The notes below the pieces were generated by a model. The model was given only the letters and a program-made list of their open reading frames with translations, was not told the DNA's origin and searched no databases. From an uncultured Bacteroidales bacterium (GTDB lineage Bacteria > Bacteroidota > Bacteroidia > Bacteroidales > P3): a stretch of DNA of 45,769 bases. Where the stretch lies: the NCBI GenBank assembly GCA_946183915.1, contig CAMHDJ010000021.1:1-45769 (forward strand), given 5' to 3'. The position numbers were made by a program, and so were the translations under genes. This document shows, piece after piece, positions 16,059-24,238 of this stretch (position 1 is its first letter; each line of letters opens with the position of its first letter).

Positions 16059-16414
16059 GTCTGCTCCCTGATGGCTCCCTGATGACTCCCTGATGACTCT
16101 CTTAAAACCAGGGCAAAATCCTTGCCCTGTCAGCGTTTTGCGAGTTTTCCAGCATGGTTAGCACACTTCCGGAAGGCTAGATGGCTCGTTTAGAATGGTT
16201 TAAAGGTGCAAATTAGATCGTGCACGATCTAATTTTTTGACTTAAATTAACTTAATTTTGATAAAACGGCGAATGACTCGAATTACTCTAAGCTACGCAG
16301 GTCAATTTTTGGCGAATTACTCGAAGGGCTTGCGCAAGCATTCGAGTAATTCGCACAACAAACTGATAATATGGCAGCCTGCGTAGCTTAGAGTTCTTCG
16401 AGTAATTCGCCGTT
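16059..16414 (+). repeat. Palindromic dispersed element, copy A
   Basis: Homologous to the inverted copy at 37179-37692. In order it holds: four 11-base units (16059-16102, GATGACTCCCT type); a hairpin CAGGGCAA-AATCC-TTGCCCTG (16109-16129); a conserved stretch to about 16200; the perfect palindrome TTAGATCGTGCACGATCTAA (16213-16232) followed by six T; an AT-rich stretch; and a large nested inverted repeat. The outer arms are 37 bases (16265-16301 with 16378-16414, 34 pairs matching). Inside is a second stem, GCGAATTACTCGAA (16312-16325 with 16341-16354), around the palindrome GCTTGCGCAAGC. No open frame is shared between the copies, so it is a non-coding repeat, a MITE-like element or a structured RNA. 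Confidence 0.8.
16213..16232. promoter_or_regulatory. Perfect 20-base palindrome TTAGATCGTGCACGATCTAA
   Basis: Exactly self-complementary over 20 bases and followed by TTTTTTG. The other copy of the element has it at 37508-37527 with one changed end base, and a half copy is at 37200-37213. It could be an operator for a dimeric regulator, a hairpin terminator or a transposition site; the sequence alone does not decide. Confidence 0.5.
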
Positions 16415-16545
16415 AAAAACAGGTGCAGGATATTACAACTATCCCACCTGCCCGTCGCCGTTGATAAATTATTCCGGCGGGCGACATACTAAAACGACCG
16501 CGGGCGCGTTATGTGGGTCGGAAAACAATAAAAAAGTATCACGAT

Positions 16546-17943
16546 ATGTTCAAGAAAGAGACCTACATCGCGCGGCGCGAACAGCTGCGCAAGGACATGG
16601 GCCACGGCATGATCATCATTCCGGGCAACCACGAAGCACCCTGCAACTACAAAGACAACACCTACTGGTTCCGCCAGGACAGCACGTTCCTCTACTTCTT
16701 CGGCCTGCAGCGCGAAGACCTGGTGGGCGTGATCGACTGCGAGACAGGCAAGGACTACATCTTCGGCACCGACTACGACATCGACGACATCATCTGGAGC
16801 GGTCCGCTGCCCAGCATCAAGGAGCTGGCCGCCAGCGTGGGCGTGGAGAACACCGGCACGCCCAAGATGCTGCGCGACACCATCGCCGCCATGAAGTCGC
16901 CCGTGCACGGCAAGCCCATGCCGCACTACCTGCCCCCCTACCGGGCCGACATCCGTGCCGACCTGGCCGACCTGCTGGGGCTGAGCTACGCCTCGGTCGA
17001 CCGCCACGCCTCGCTGGAGCTCATTCTGGCCTGCGTCAAGCAGCGCGCCGTCAAGAGCGCCGAGGAGATCGAGGAGATCGAACGCGCCATCACCACGGCC
17101 TACAACATGCACGTCGGCGCCATGCGGATGGCCATGCCGGGCCGCTACGAGTATGAGCTGGCGGGCTTCATGGAGGGCGAGGCCTGGAAGGGCAACGGCC
17201 CCGTGAGCTTCCCCGTGATCATGACCGTCCACGGCGAGACCCTCCACAACCACGGCCACAACAACCGCCTCGAGGTGGGCCGCATGCTGGTGATGGACGC
17301 CGGCTGCGAGACGCCGATGAACTACTGCTCCGACATCACCCGCTCGGTGCCCGTGGGAGGCCGCTTCAACGAGCGCCAGAAGACCATCTACGAGATCGTC
17401 CTCGGCGCCCAGCTGGAGGCCGCCGCCGTCACCCGCCCGGGCATCACCTACAAGGAGGTGCACCAGGCCGCAAGCCGCAAGCTGGCCGAGGGCTACAAGG
17501 GCATCGGCATCCTCAAAGGGTCGGTGGACGACATCGTCGAGGCCGGCGCCCACAGCCTCCTCATGCCTCACGGCCTGGGCCACATGATGGGCCTCGACGT
17601 GCACGACATGGAGAACTACGGCCAGATCCACGTGGGCTACGACGACGAGACGCGCCCGAGCGAACAGTTCGGCCTCGGCTCGCTGCGCTGCGGCCGCCGC
17701 CTGCTGCCGGGCTACGTCATCACCGACGAGCCGGGCTGCTACTTCATCCCCGCCCTGATCGACAAGTGGCAGGCCGAAGGCACCTGCAAGGACTTCATCA
17801 ACTTCGACGAGATCAACAAGTGGCGCGACTTCGGCGGCATCCGCATCGAGGACGACGTGCTGGTCACCGACACCGGCGCCCGCATCCTCGGCAAGCCCAT
17901 CCCCAAGACGGTGAAGGAGATCGAAGAGGTGATGAACAGCTGA
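16546..17943 (+). CDS. pepP: Xaa-Pro aminopeptidase (M24B)
   Basis: A 465-residue cytosolic metallopeptidase that removes an N-terminal residue before proline. The N-terminal AMP_N domain spans about 1-160. The C-terminal pita-bread domain carries the five metal ligands in order: Asp in MDAGCE, Asp in SDITRSVP, His in PHGLGHMMGLDVHD, Glu in TDEPGCYF and Glu in GIRIEDDVLV. The ATG at 16546 (MFKKETYIARREQLR) is preferred because it matches the usual family start; a GTG 33 bases upstream would add a lysine-rich tail with no family counterpart. It stands between element A and the four-helix-bundle cassette. Confidence 0.93.
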   Translation: MFKKETYIARREQLRKDMGHGMIIIPGNHEAPCNYKDNTYWFRQDSTFLYFFGLQREDLVGVIDCETGKDYIFGTDYDIDDIIWSGPLPSIKELAASVGVENTGTPKMLRDTIAAMKSPVHGKPMPHYLPPYRADIRADLADLLGLSYASVDRHASLELILACVKQRAVKSAEEIEEIERAITTAYNMHVGAMRMAMPGRYEYELAGFMEGEAWKGNGPVSFPVIMTVHGETLHNHGHNNRLEVGRMLVMDAGCETPMNYCSDITRSVPVGGRFNERQKTIYEIVLGAQLEAAAVTRPGITYKEVHQAASRKLAEGYKGIGILKGSVDDIVEAGAHSLLMPHGLGHMMGLDVHDMENYGQIHVGYDDETRPSEQFGLGSLRCGRRLLPGYVITDEPGCYFIPALIDKWQAEGTCKDFINFDEINKWRDFGGIRIEDDVLVTDTGARILGKPIPKTVKEIEEVMNS

Positions 17944-17945
17944 CC

Positions 17946-18448
17946 AAGTAGTTAAGTAGGCAGTAGGTAAGTAGGTAAGTAGACAGTAGTTAAGTAGTTA
18001 AGACAATACCGATCGTATGACATCGCGTTTCGAGGACGTTATCGCATGGCAGAAGGCACGTGTATTCATCAACCACGTGTATCGGGTGGCACGCCACTTC
18101 CCCGACGTGGAACGATACGGCCTGACCTCCCAGTTCCAACGCGCCGCCGTGTCGATTGCAGCCAACATCGCCGAGGGCTACAAACGCCTGGGGAAAGACG
18201 ACAAACTGCGGTTCTACAACTACTCACAAGGCAGCCTGGAAGAGTGCCGATGCTTTGTGTACCTATCCGTCGACTTCAACTACATCACCTCCGACGAGGC
18301 GGAGCAGATGCTCGTGGAGATTGAAGAGACCAGTAAAGTTTTGAATAGTTATATTAACGCAATTAAAACCAGACAGCAGTGGGACGATTAGGTGGCAAGG
18401 GCAGCATTTGCCTTAACTACTTATCTACTTGACTACTGTCTACTTATT
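17946..18448 (+). mobile_element. Candidate cassette: four-helix-bundle gene between inverted repeats
   Basis: The gene at 18017-18391 is flanked by low-complexity inverted repeats made of TAAGTAG-like units. The left block (17946-18002) contains AAGTAGACAGTAGTTAAGTAG (17977 onward; 21 bases, of which AAGTAGACAGTAGT is shared). The right block (18412-18445) is its complement with an 8-base insertion. The left flank has additional partly direct copies of the unit. The neighbours pepP and the kinase gene are both intact and read in the same direction, so the cassette appears inserted between them. A short CAAG lies just outside both ends, which may or may not be a target duplication. This is an inference from structure; no transposase is present. 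Confidence 0.55.
18017..18391 (+). CDS. Four-helix-bundle protein (23S rRNA intervening-sequence / S23 family)
   Basis: A 124-residue helical protein. The family signature is visible: FEDVIAWQKARVFINHVYRV at the start, YGLTSQFQRAAVSIAANIAEG in the middle and SLEECRCFVYLS later. Relatives are encoded inside 23S rRNA intervening sequences of Leptospira and Coxiella and as free-standing genes in Bacteroidetes. The fold is also shared by the Avd accessory protein of diversity-generating retroelements. No reverse transcriptase or variable repeat is nearby, so that role is not supported here. Cellular function is unknown. Its flanking inverted repeats suggest it travels as a unit. Confidence 0.88.
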   Translation: MTSRFEDVIAWQKARVFINHVYRVARHFPDVERYGLTSQFQRAAVSIAANIAEGYKRLGKDDKLRFYNYSQGSLEECRCFVYLSVDFNYITSDEAEQMLVEIEETSKVLNSYINAIKTRQQWDD

Positions 18449-18459
18449 CGTCAAGACAC

Positions 18460-20151
18460 ATGACCGACGTAGAGATAGTGCTTGCCAACACGGGCGAGCG
18501 GATGAGGGTGCCGCAGGGCACACAGGTGGCCGAACTGGCCGAGATTTACATCAAGCAACAGGCCGCCAAGGGCGAGCCCCTGCGCTGGCCGGTATTGGGC
18601 GCCCTGGTGAACAATACGGTGAAGCCGATGCAATACCACATCTACAACCCCAAGGTGGTGCACCTGATCGACATCACCAACCGGCAGGGCTTCCGAATGT
18701 ATCGCAATTCGCTGTGCTTCATGTTATATGCCGCCGTTCGGCAATGCTATCCGAAGGCCAGCCTCAGCATCGACCACTCGCTGCAGAACGGCTTTTATTG
18801 CCGCATTGTCTCCAACGAGGAGGGTTATGAGCTGCCCGACCACATGGAGGTGTGTACCACCGTGCGCGACCGCATGATCGAGATGCAGGAGCAGGACCTG
18901 CCCTTCGTCAACAAGACGATGTTGCTCAAGGATGCCATCGAGCTGGTTCGTGACCAGCAGGTTCCCAAGACACTCTACGTGCTCGAGCACCTGCACCAGC
19001 TGTACATCGAGATGAACTTCTTGGACGGCTTCGTGCACAAGATCAACGGCAAGCTGGCTCCCTCGACGGGTTGCATCACCACCTGGGACCTGCGCCTCTA
19101 CGAGGACGGCTTCCTGCTGATGTGTGCCGACCCCGAGCATCCCGACAAGCTGTCGATCTTCCAGGACACCCCGAAGCTCTTCGCCATCTTCCGCGAGCAC
19201 CACAAGTGGGTGGACCTGCTGCACACCCCGACGGTGAGCGACTACAACCGCATCGTGCACGACAACGGCGGTCAGCAGCTGATCCTGCTGGCCGAGGCGC
19301 TGCACGAGAAGAAGTATGCCGAGATCGCCGACCAGGTGCGTCAGAGCGGCGCCCGGATGGTGCTGCTGGCCGGCCCCTCGAGCAGTGGCAAGACCACCTC
19401 GTGCCGCCGCCTGAGCGTGCAGCTCAGCGTGCTGGGCTACGACGTCAACCAGCTCTCGCTCGACGACTACTTCCTCGGCCGCGAACGCACCCCCAAGCTG
19501 CCCAACGGCGAGTACGACTTCGAGAGCGTCGACGCCCTCGACATTCCCCTGCTCAACGAGCACCTGAGCGCCCTCTTCCGCGGCGAGGAGGTGGCGATCC
19601 CGACCTACGACTTCAAGAAAGGCGAGCCCTTCTACAGCGGCAAGACCCTCCAACTCGGTCCCCGCAGCGTCCTGGTGGTGGAAGGCATCCACGGACTGAC
19701 CCCCAAGCTGACGGCCCAGATCGACGAGAGTCTGAAGTTCAAGGTCTACGTCTCGGCCCTCACCCAGCTGGCCATCGACGACCAGAACATCATCCACGGC
19801 ACCGACAACCGACTGGTACGCCGCATCGTGCGCGACAACAACTTCCGCGGCTGGAACGCCCTCGAGACCCTGCGCCGCTGGCCCGAGGTGGTGCGTGGCG
19901 AGCGCAAACACATCTTCCCCTACCAGGAGAACGCCAACGTGATGTTCAACTCGGCCCTCCTCTACGAGCTGGGCGTGCTCAAGCGCTACGCCGAGCCCCT
20001 GCTCAAGCAGGTGCCCGAGGACTGCGAGGAGTACTCCTCGGCCCAGCAGATACTGAACTTCTCCGAGCTGCTGCTGCCGATCGACGACAAGTTCATCCCC
20101 CACAACTCGATCATGCGCGAGTTCCTGGGAGGCAGCGCCTTCGAGTACTAA
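18460..20151 (+). CDS. TGS domain-uridine kinase fusion (nucleoside kinase)
   Basis: A 563-residue protein of the Bacteroidetes/Firmicutes nucleoside kinase type. Residues about 1-70 form a TGS-like domain (TGERMRVPQGTQVAELAE). About 70-270 resembles the threonyl-tRNA synthetase second additional domain (note the LQNGFYCRI and LYVLEHLHQLYIEM region). The kinase domain starts near 290, with Walker A GPSSSGKTTS at about 305, the LSLDDYF motif and VVEGIHGL. It probably phosphorylates uridine or another nucleoside in salvage. What the TGS part senses is unknown. Its stop codon overlaps that of aroK on the other strand by four bases. Confidence 0.85.
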   Translation: MTDVEIVLANTGERMRVPQGTQVAELAEIYIKQQAAKGEPLRWPVLGALVNNTVKPMQYHIYNPKVVHLIDITNRQGFRMYRNSLCFMLYAAVRQCYPKASLSIDHSLQNGFYCRIVSNEEGYELPDHMEVCTTVRDRMIEMQEQDLPFVNKTMLLKDAIELVRDQQVPKTLYVLEHLHQLYIEMNFLDGFVHKINGKLAPSTGCITTWDLRLYEDGFLLMCADPEHPDKLSIFQDTPKLFAIFREHHKWVDLLHTPTVSDYNRIVHDNGGQQLILLAEALHEKKYAEIADQVRQSGARMVLLAGPSSSGKTTSCRRLSVQLSVLGYDVNQLSLDDYFLGRERTPKLPNGEYDFESVDALDIPLLNEHLSALFRGEEVAIPTYDFKKGEPFYSGKTLQLGPRSVLVVEGIHGLTPKLTAQIDESLKFKVYVSALTQLAIDDQNIIHGTDNRLVRRIVRDNNFRGWNALETLRRWPEVVRGERKHIFPYQENANVMFNSALLYELGVLKRYAEPLLKQVPEDCEEYSSAQQILNFSELLLPIDDKFIPHNSIMREFLGGSAFEY

Positions 20152-20624
20152 GGAATTATGGGATTGGATCCGTCAAGGATGATGGGGGCCCGCCGGTAGA
20201 CGGGCTCCCTTTCTTTCAGCTGGCTCTCGATGGCGGCGCGCATCTGAGGCTCGGGGAGACCGTGGAGCAACGGGCGCCGGTGGCGGCTGCGCAGGGCCCG
20301 CTCGACGAGGGCGTCGACACTCATCTGGAGGTAGATGGCCGTGCCGTGGGCCAGGATGAAGTCCATGTTGCCGCTGTGGCAGGGGGTGCCGCCGCCGGTG
20401 GCAATGACCACTTGGTCGAGGGCGGCGGTGGAGTGCAGCATCTGCGTCTCGAGGGTGCGGAAGGCCTCCTCGCCGAAGCGCTCGAAGAACATGGGCACCG
20501 TGTAGTGGTAGCGGGCCTCGAAGGCCTGGTCAAGGTCGAGGTAGTCCATCCCCTTGGCGGCCGCCAGCGTGCGCCCGAAGGTGGTCTTGCCACAGTACAT
20601 GTATCCCACGAGGTAGTACTTCAT
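20148..20624 (-). CDS. aroK: Shikimate kinase
   Basis: A 158-residue cytosolic enzyme making shikimate 3-phosphate, fifth step of the chorismate pathway. It begins MKYYLVGYMYCGKTTFGR with the P-loop GYMYCGKTT, then DLDQAFE (the DxD motif), GEEAFRTLE and the substrate-binding GGGTP; RSRHRRPLL is the lid region. The start was set at 20624 because the open frame upstream belongs to recN read in another frame. ATG overlaps the recN stop by four bases (ATGA), implying coupling. The stop lies inside the stop of the convergent kinase gene. Confidence 0.93.
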   Translation of the reverse strand: MKYYLVGYMYCGKTTFGRTLAAAKGMDYLDLDQAFEARYHYTVPMFFERFGEEAFRTLETQMLHSTAALDQVVIATGGGTPCHSGNMDFILAHGTAIYLQMSVDALVERALRSRHRRPLLHGLPEPQMRAAIESQLKEREPVYRRAPIILDGSNPIIP

Positions 20625-22273
20625 TGCATCAGCTCTTTGGCGGTCTGGAGGGCGGCAGGGGTCGGCGGGTCGGCGCTGAGCATGACGGCCACCTCGACGA
20701 CACGGTCGGCGGGGGCGAGTTCGCGGATGCGGCTGACGGTGCGGTCGGATTCCTGCTCCTTGTAGACCTTGAGGTGCTGTGTGGCTCGGGCGGCGATCTG
20801 TGGGAGGTGGGTGATGGCGATGACCTGCAGGCGCTCCGCCATACGGCACATGATACGACCCACGGCGCCGGCGATGTCGCCACTGACGCCGGTATCGATC
20901 TCGTCGAAGATGACCGTGGGCAGCAGCGAATGGCTGGTGAGCATGCTCTTGACAGCCAGCATCAGGCGCGACAGTTCGCCGCCGGAGGCCACCTTGGAGA
21001 GGTCGCGCAGGGCGGCGCCGCGGTTGGCGTTGAAGAGGAACTGCACCGAGTCGTGCCCCGTGGGGCCATAGGTGGCCGTGGGGTTCAGCTCGACGCTGAA
21101 GCGAGCTTCCGGCATGCCCAGCTCATGGAGCGTGGGCAGGATGTGCTCGGCCAGCTGGCTTCCGGCCTGGCGGCGGGCCTCGCTGAGCGTGTCGGCCGCC
21201 GACTGCACGGCAGCAAAGGCGCCATCGACCTGCTCCATGAGGGCCTGGATGCGATCGCCCAGGCTCGCGATGGACTGGAGGCGGCTGTCGAGGTCGTCGC
21301 GAATGGCGATGAGCGCTTCGACGCTGTCCACCCCATGCTTCTTCTGCAGGCGGTAGAGGAGCGCCAAGCGGTCGTCAACTTGCTGCTGGCGATCGGGGCT
21401 GTAGCTGACGCCATCGGCGGTGCGCTGCAGCTCGCGGTCGATATCGTCGAGCTCGATGAGGGCCGAGTCGAGGCGCTGCAGGAGGGCCTCGGCGTCGGGA
21501 TGATAGGAGGCGATGTGGGAGAGGGCCGTCTTGGCGGCGCGCAGACGCGAGAGGACGGCCTGCTCGCTGTCGTCGTCGAGCAGGGCGGCGGCGGTGGCCA
21601 AGCCCTCGCGCACCGCCTCGGCATGGGCCAGCAGGTGCGACTCCTGTTCGAGGGCTTCCTGCTCGTCGGCCACCAAAGCGGCGGCAGCCAGCTCGTCATA
21701 CTGGAACTGAAGGTAGTCCTGGTCGCGGCGGTTCTGGGCTTCGGCGGCGGTGAGCTCCTCGAGCTGGCGCTTGAGCTCCTGATAGCGGCGGTAGGCGGCG
21801 GTGTAGGTCTGCGAGGCCTCGCGGGCCCCCAGCGTGTCGAGCAGGGCGAAGCGGAAGTGGCTGTCGGCCAGCGTGAGGGTCTGGTGCTGCGAGTGTATGT
21901 CAATGATGCAGGGTCCCAAGGCCTTGAGGAAAGGCAGCTGCACGGGGGTATCGTTGACGAAGGCGCGGCTCTTGGCCGAAGGCAGTATCTCACGCCGCAA
22001 GACAAGGTGGTCGTCGTAGTCGACATCGGCCTCGGCAAAGAGGGGCTCCAGGCCCAGGCCTGCCACGTCGAACTGAGCCTCGACGACACACTTGTGGTCG
22101 GCGTCGGCCAGCACACCGCTGTCGGCCCGCTGGCCAAGCAGCAGCCCCAAGGCACCCAGCAGGATGCTCTTGCCGGCACCCGTCTCGCCGGTGATGGCCA
22201 CAAAGCCCGGCCCGAACGAGATATCGGTCTCGCGGATGAGCGCGTAGTTCTCTATATGAAGATGGGTCAGCAT
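20621..22273 (-). CDS. recN: DNA repair ATPase RecN
   Basis: A 550-residue SMC-like protein acting in double-strand break repair. The N-terminal half-ATPase has Walker A GETGAGKSILLGALGLLLGQ near 30-45. A long coiled-coil middle (about 150-370, rich in Leu/Ala/Glu/Gln) follows. The C-terminal half has the signature GGELSRLMLAVKSML and Walker B TVIFDEIDTGVSGD, with ITHLPQIAA after it. Length is normal. It lies 3 bases after the sufS stop and overlaps aroK by four bases. Confidence 0.97.
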   Translation of the reverse strand: MLTHLHIENYALIRETDISFGPGFVAITGETGAGKSILLGALGLLLGQRADSGVLADADHKCVVEAQFDVAGLGLEPLFAEADVDYDDHLVLRREILPSAKSRAFVNDTPVQLPFLKALGPCIIDIHSQHQTLTLADSHFRFALLDTLGAREASQTYTAAYRRYQELKRQLEELTAAEAQNRRDQDYLQFQYDELAAAALVADEQEALEQESHLLAHAEAVREGLATAAALLDDDSEQAVLSRLRAAKTALSHIASYHPDAEALLQRLDSALIELDDIDRELQRTADGVSYSPDRQQQVDDRLALLYRLQKKHGVDSVEALIAIRDDLDSRLQSIASLGDRIQALMEQVDGAFAAVQSAADTLSEARRQAGSQLAEHILPTLHELGMPEARFSVELNPTATYGPTGHDSVQFLFNANRGAALRDLSKVASGGELSRLMLAVKSMLTSHSLLPTVIFDEIDTGVSGDIAGAVGRIMCRMAERLQVIAITHLPQIAARATQHLKVYKEQESDRTVSRIRELAPADRVVEVAVMLSADPPTPAALQTAKELMQ

Positions 22274-22276
22274 GGT

Positions 22277-23479
22277 TTATTGCAACATCGGTAAGACACG
22301 CTCCAGGGCGGCAAAGAAGGCATCCACCTCGGCGCGGGTGTTGTAGACGGCAAAGGAGGCACGCACAGTGCCGGGAATGCCGTAGCGGTCCATGACGGGC
22401 TGCGTGCAGTGGTGGCCCGTGCGGACGGCCACGCCGAGCTGGTCGACGAGGGTGCCCACGTCGTAGGGGTGCGCCTCGCCCACCAGGAACGAGAGGACCG
22501 CAGCCTTGTCGGGCGCGGTGCCGTAGATGCGTATCCCCGGCAGGCTGGACAGGCGTTCGGTGGCATAGCGCAGCAGATCGGCCTCGTGGGCGGCGATATT
22601 GTCGACCCCCACCTCCTGCATGAAGTCGATGGCACGCCCCAGCCCGAGGACGTCGCCCACCGAGGGGGTACCCGCCTCGAACTTGAACGGCAGGCGGTTG
22701 TAGGTGGTACGCTGGAAGGTGACCTCCTCGATCATCTCGCCCCCACCCTGGTAGGGCGGCAGCGCCTTGAGCAACCTATCGCGGCCATAGACGACACCGA
22801 CCCCCATCGGGGCATACATCTTGTGGCCCGAGAAGCAGTAGAAGTCGCAGTCGAGGGCCCGCACGTCGACCTGGAGGTGCGATACCGCCTGGGCGCCGTC
22901 GACGAGCACCGGCACACCATGGGCGTGGGCTATCTCCACGATGCGCTGCACAGGGTTGACCGTGCCGAGGGTGTTGGAGACATGACAGACAGACACAAGC
23001 TTCGTCTTGTCGGTGAAAAGGCGCTCGTAGGCCTCGAGGTCGAGGACACCCTCGTCGGTGAAGGGGATGGGGCGCAGGGTGGCTCCGGCCAGCTGCCAGG
23101 GCACGATGTTGGAGTGGTGCTCCATGCCGCTGACGATCACCTCGTCGTCGCCGTCGAAGTAGGCTTTGGCAAACGAGGCGGCCACGAGGTTGATGCTTTC
23201 GGTGGTGCCGCGGGTGAAGACAATCTCGTCGGGAGATAAGGCGCCGATGAATTTCATCACCTGGAGGCGCACAGCCTCGTAGCGCTCGGTGGCCACGGCG
23301 GCCAGATGGTGGGCACCGCGATGGATGTTGGCGTTGAGGTGGCTGTAGTAGTCGGTCAGCGCGTCGATCACGCGCTGGGGTTTCTGCGTCGTGGCCGCAT
23401 TGTCGAGGTAGACCAGCGGGCGGCCATGCACCTGCTCGCCCAGTATCGGGAATTGACTCCTTATATCATTAATATTCAT
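22277..23479 (-). CDS. sufS: Cysteine desulfurase SufS
   Basis: A 400-residue PLP enzyme that takes sulfur from cysteine for Fe-S cluster assembly. It starts MNINDIRSQFPILGEQ, then YLDNAATTQKP and NANIHRGAHHLA. The PLP-binding lysine is in FSGHKMYAP (near 220) and the sulfur-accepting Cys in RTGHHCTQP (near 358), followed by the group II ending VRASFAVYNT. The ATG at 23479 overlaps the dedA stop by four bases. No sufBCD or sufE gene is in the window, so it is separated from the rest of the SUF system here. Confidence 0.95.
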   Translation of the reverse strand: MNINDIRSQFPILGEQVHGRPLVYLDNAATTQKPQRVIDALTDYYSHLNANIHRGAHHLAAVATERYEAVRLQVMKFIGALSPDEIVFTRGTTESINLVAASFAKAYFDGDDEVIVSGMEHHSNIVPWQLAGATLRPIPFTDEGVLDLEAYERLFTDKTKLVSVCHVSNTLGTVNPVQRIVEIAHAHGVPVLVDGAQAVSHLQVDVRALDCDFYCFSGHKMYAPMGVGVVYGRDRLLKALPPYQGGGEMIEEVTFQRTTYNRLPFKFEAGTPSVGDVLGLGRAIDFMQEVGVDNIAAHEADLLRYATERLSSLPGIRIYGTAPDKAAVLSFLVGEAHPYDVGTLVDQLGVAVRTGHHCTQPVMDRYGIPGTVRASFAVYNTRAEVDAFFAALERVLPMLQ

Positions 23480-24237
23480 TGGTTCTGTTTTTTGCGTTTC
23501 CGGATGACGGCGCGGAGGATGAAGAAGAGCACCACGGCGGCGAAGAGGGCCACGATGATGATGCTCAGCTGGTGGCTGTACTTCTCGATCACCGAGGGAT
23601 CGGCGGCCTTGTAGGCCAGGTAGCCCAGCAGTGCCAGGATGACATTCCACGCCAGGGCGCCAAGGGTGGTGAAGAGGCAGAAGGCGCCGAGGTTCATCCG
23701 GCTCAGGCCCGCCGGGATGGAGATGAGCTGCCGGATGACGGGTATGAAGCGGCCCACGAGGGTGGAGACGTTGCCGTGGTCGTTGAAGTAGACCTCGGCC
23801 CGCTGCACTTTCTCCTTCGACAGCTGCAGCACACGCCCTAGCTTGCTCTCGGCAAAGGCGTAGACGATGGGGCGGCCGAGCCACATGGAGAGGAAGTAGT
23901 TGATCAGTGCGCCGAGCAGTGCGCCGATGGTGCCGAAGAGCACCACGAGCCATATCTTCATGCCGCCGGCACTCTCGGGGTTGGCCGCCACATAGACGGC
24001 CGGCGGGATGACCACCTCGGACGGGAAGGGGATGAACGAACTCTCGAGGGTCATCAGGCCGGCGACGGCGACGTAGTTCATGTGTGCGTCGTACCAATGG
24101 AGCACCGAGGCCACCCAGCCGCTCTTGGTGCTGTCCACCGCTTCGGCCACACCGGCCGCTTGCTGCGCCTGTGCTGCCGGGGCTGCCAGCCACATGAGCA
24201 GCACGACGAGCGCTACCCGCTTGCATGCAGCGAGCAT
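23476..24237 (-). CDS. DedA family (SNARE-associated) membrane protein
   Basis: A 253-residue inner-membrane protein. The chosen ATG at 24237 gives MLAACKRVALVVLLMWLAAP, a signal-like first helix; an upstream ATG at 24306 would put the 11-base repeat array inside the coding region. DedA motifs are LESSFIPFPSEVVIPPAVYVA and GRFIPVIRQLISIPAGLSRM, with basic C-terminus RKRKKQNQ. Members of the family are linked to lipid carrier (undecaprenyl phosphate or phospholipid) translocation and membrane homeostasis; the specific role here is not known. It is in a minus-strand run followed by sufS. Confidence 0.88.
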   Translation of the reverse strand: MLAACKRVALVVLLMWLAAPAAQAQQAAGVAEAVDSTKSGWVASVLHWYDAHMNYVAVAGLMTLESSFIPFPSEVVIPPAVYVAANPESAGGMKIWLVVLFGTIGALLGALINYFLSMWLGRPIVYAFAESKLGRVLQLSKEKVQRAEVYFNDHGNVSTLVGRFIPVIRQLISIPAGLSRMNLGAFCLFTTLGALAWNVILALLGYLAYKAADPSVIEKYSHQLSIIIVALFAAVVLFFILRAVIRKRKKQNQ

Positions 24238-24238
24238 T

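Larger units (their letters stand above)
15794..16545. other. Divergent intergenic region carrying palindromic element A
   Basis: No gene is supported. The left part holds the adhesin promoter (15862-15893). Positions 15900-16058 are C/T-rich with no clear signal. 16059-16414 is the repeat element described separately. 16415-16545 is the pepP leader; I see no consensus promoter for pepP in it. Confidence 0.6.

Noticed and set aside
16265..16414. Integron attC site or IS ends
   Set aside because: The nested palindrome is attC-sized, but the core bases expected of attC were not recognised, no cassette or integrase is near, and no transposase lies between the two element copies that would make them IS ends.
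17946..18448. Diversity-generating retroelement (because of the Avd-like fold)
   Set aside because: No reverse transcriptase, template repeat or variable repeat is found near the four-helix-bundle gene.
23480..24226. N-terminal extension of SufS reading through the dedA region
   Set aside because: The extended frame is Arg/Ala/His-rich shadow sequence of dedA. SufS family proteins start at the MNINDIRSQFP position.
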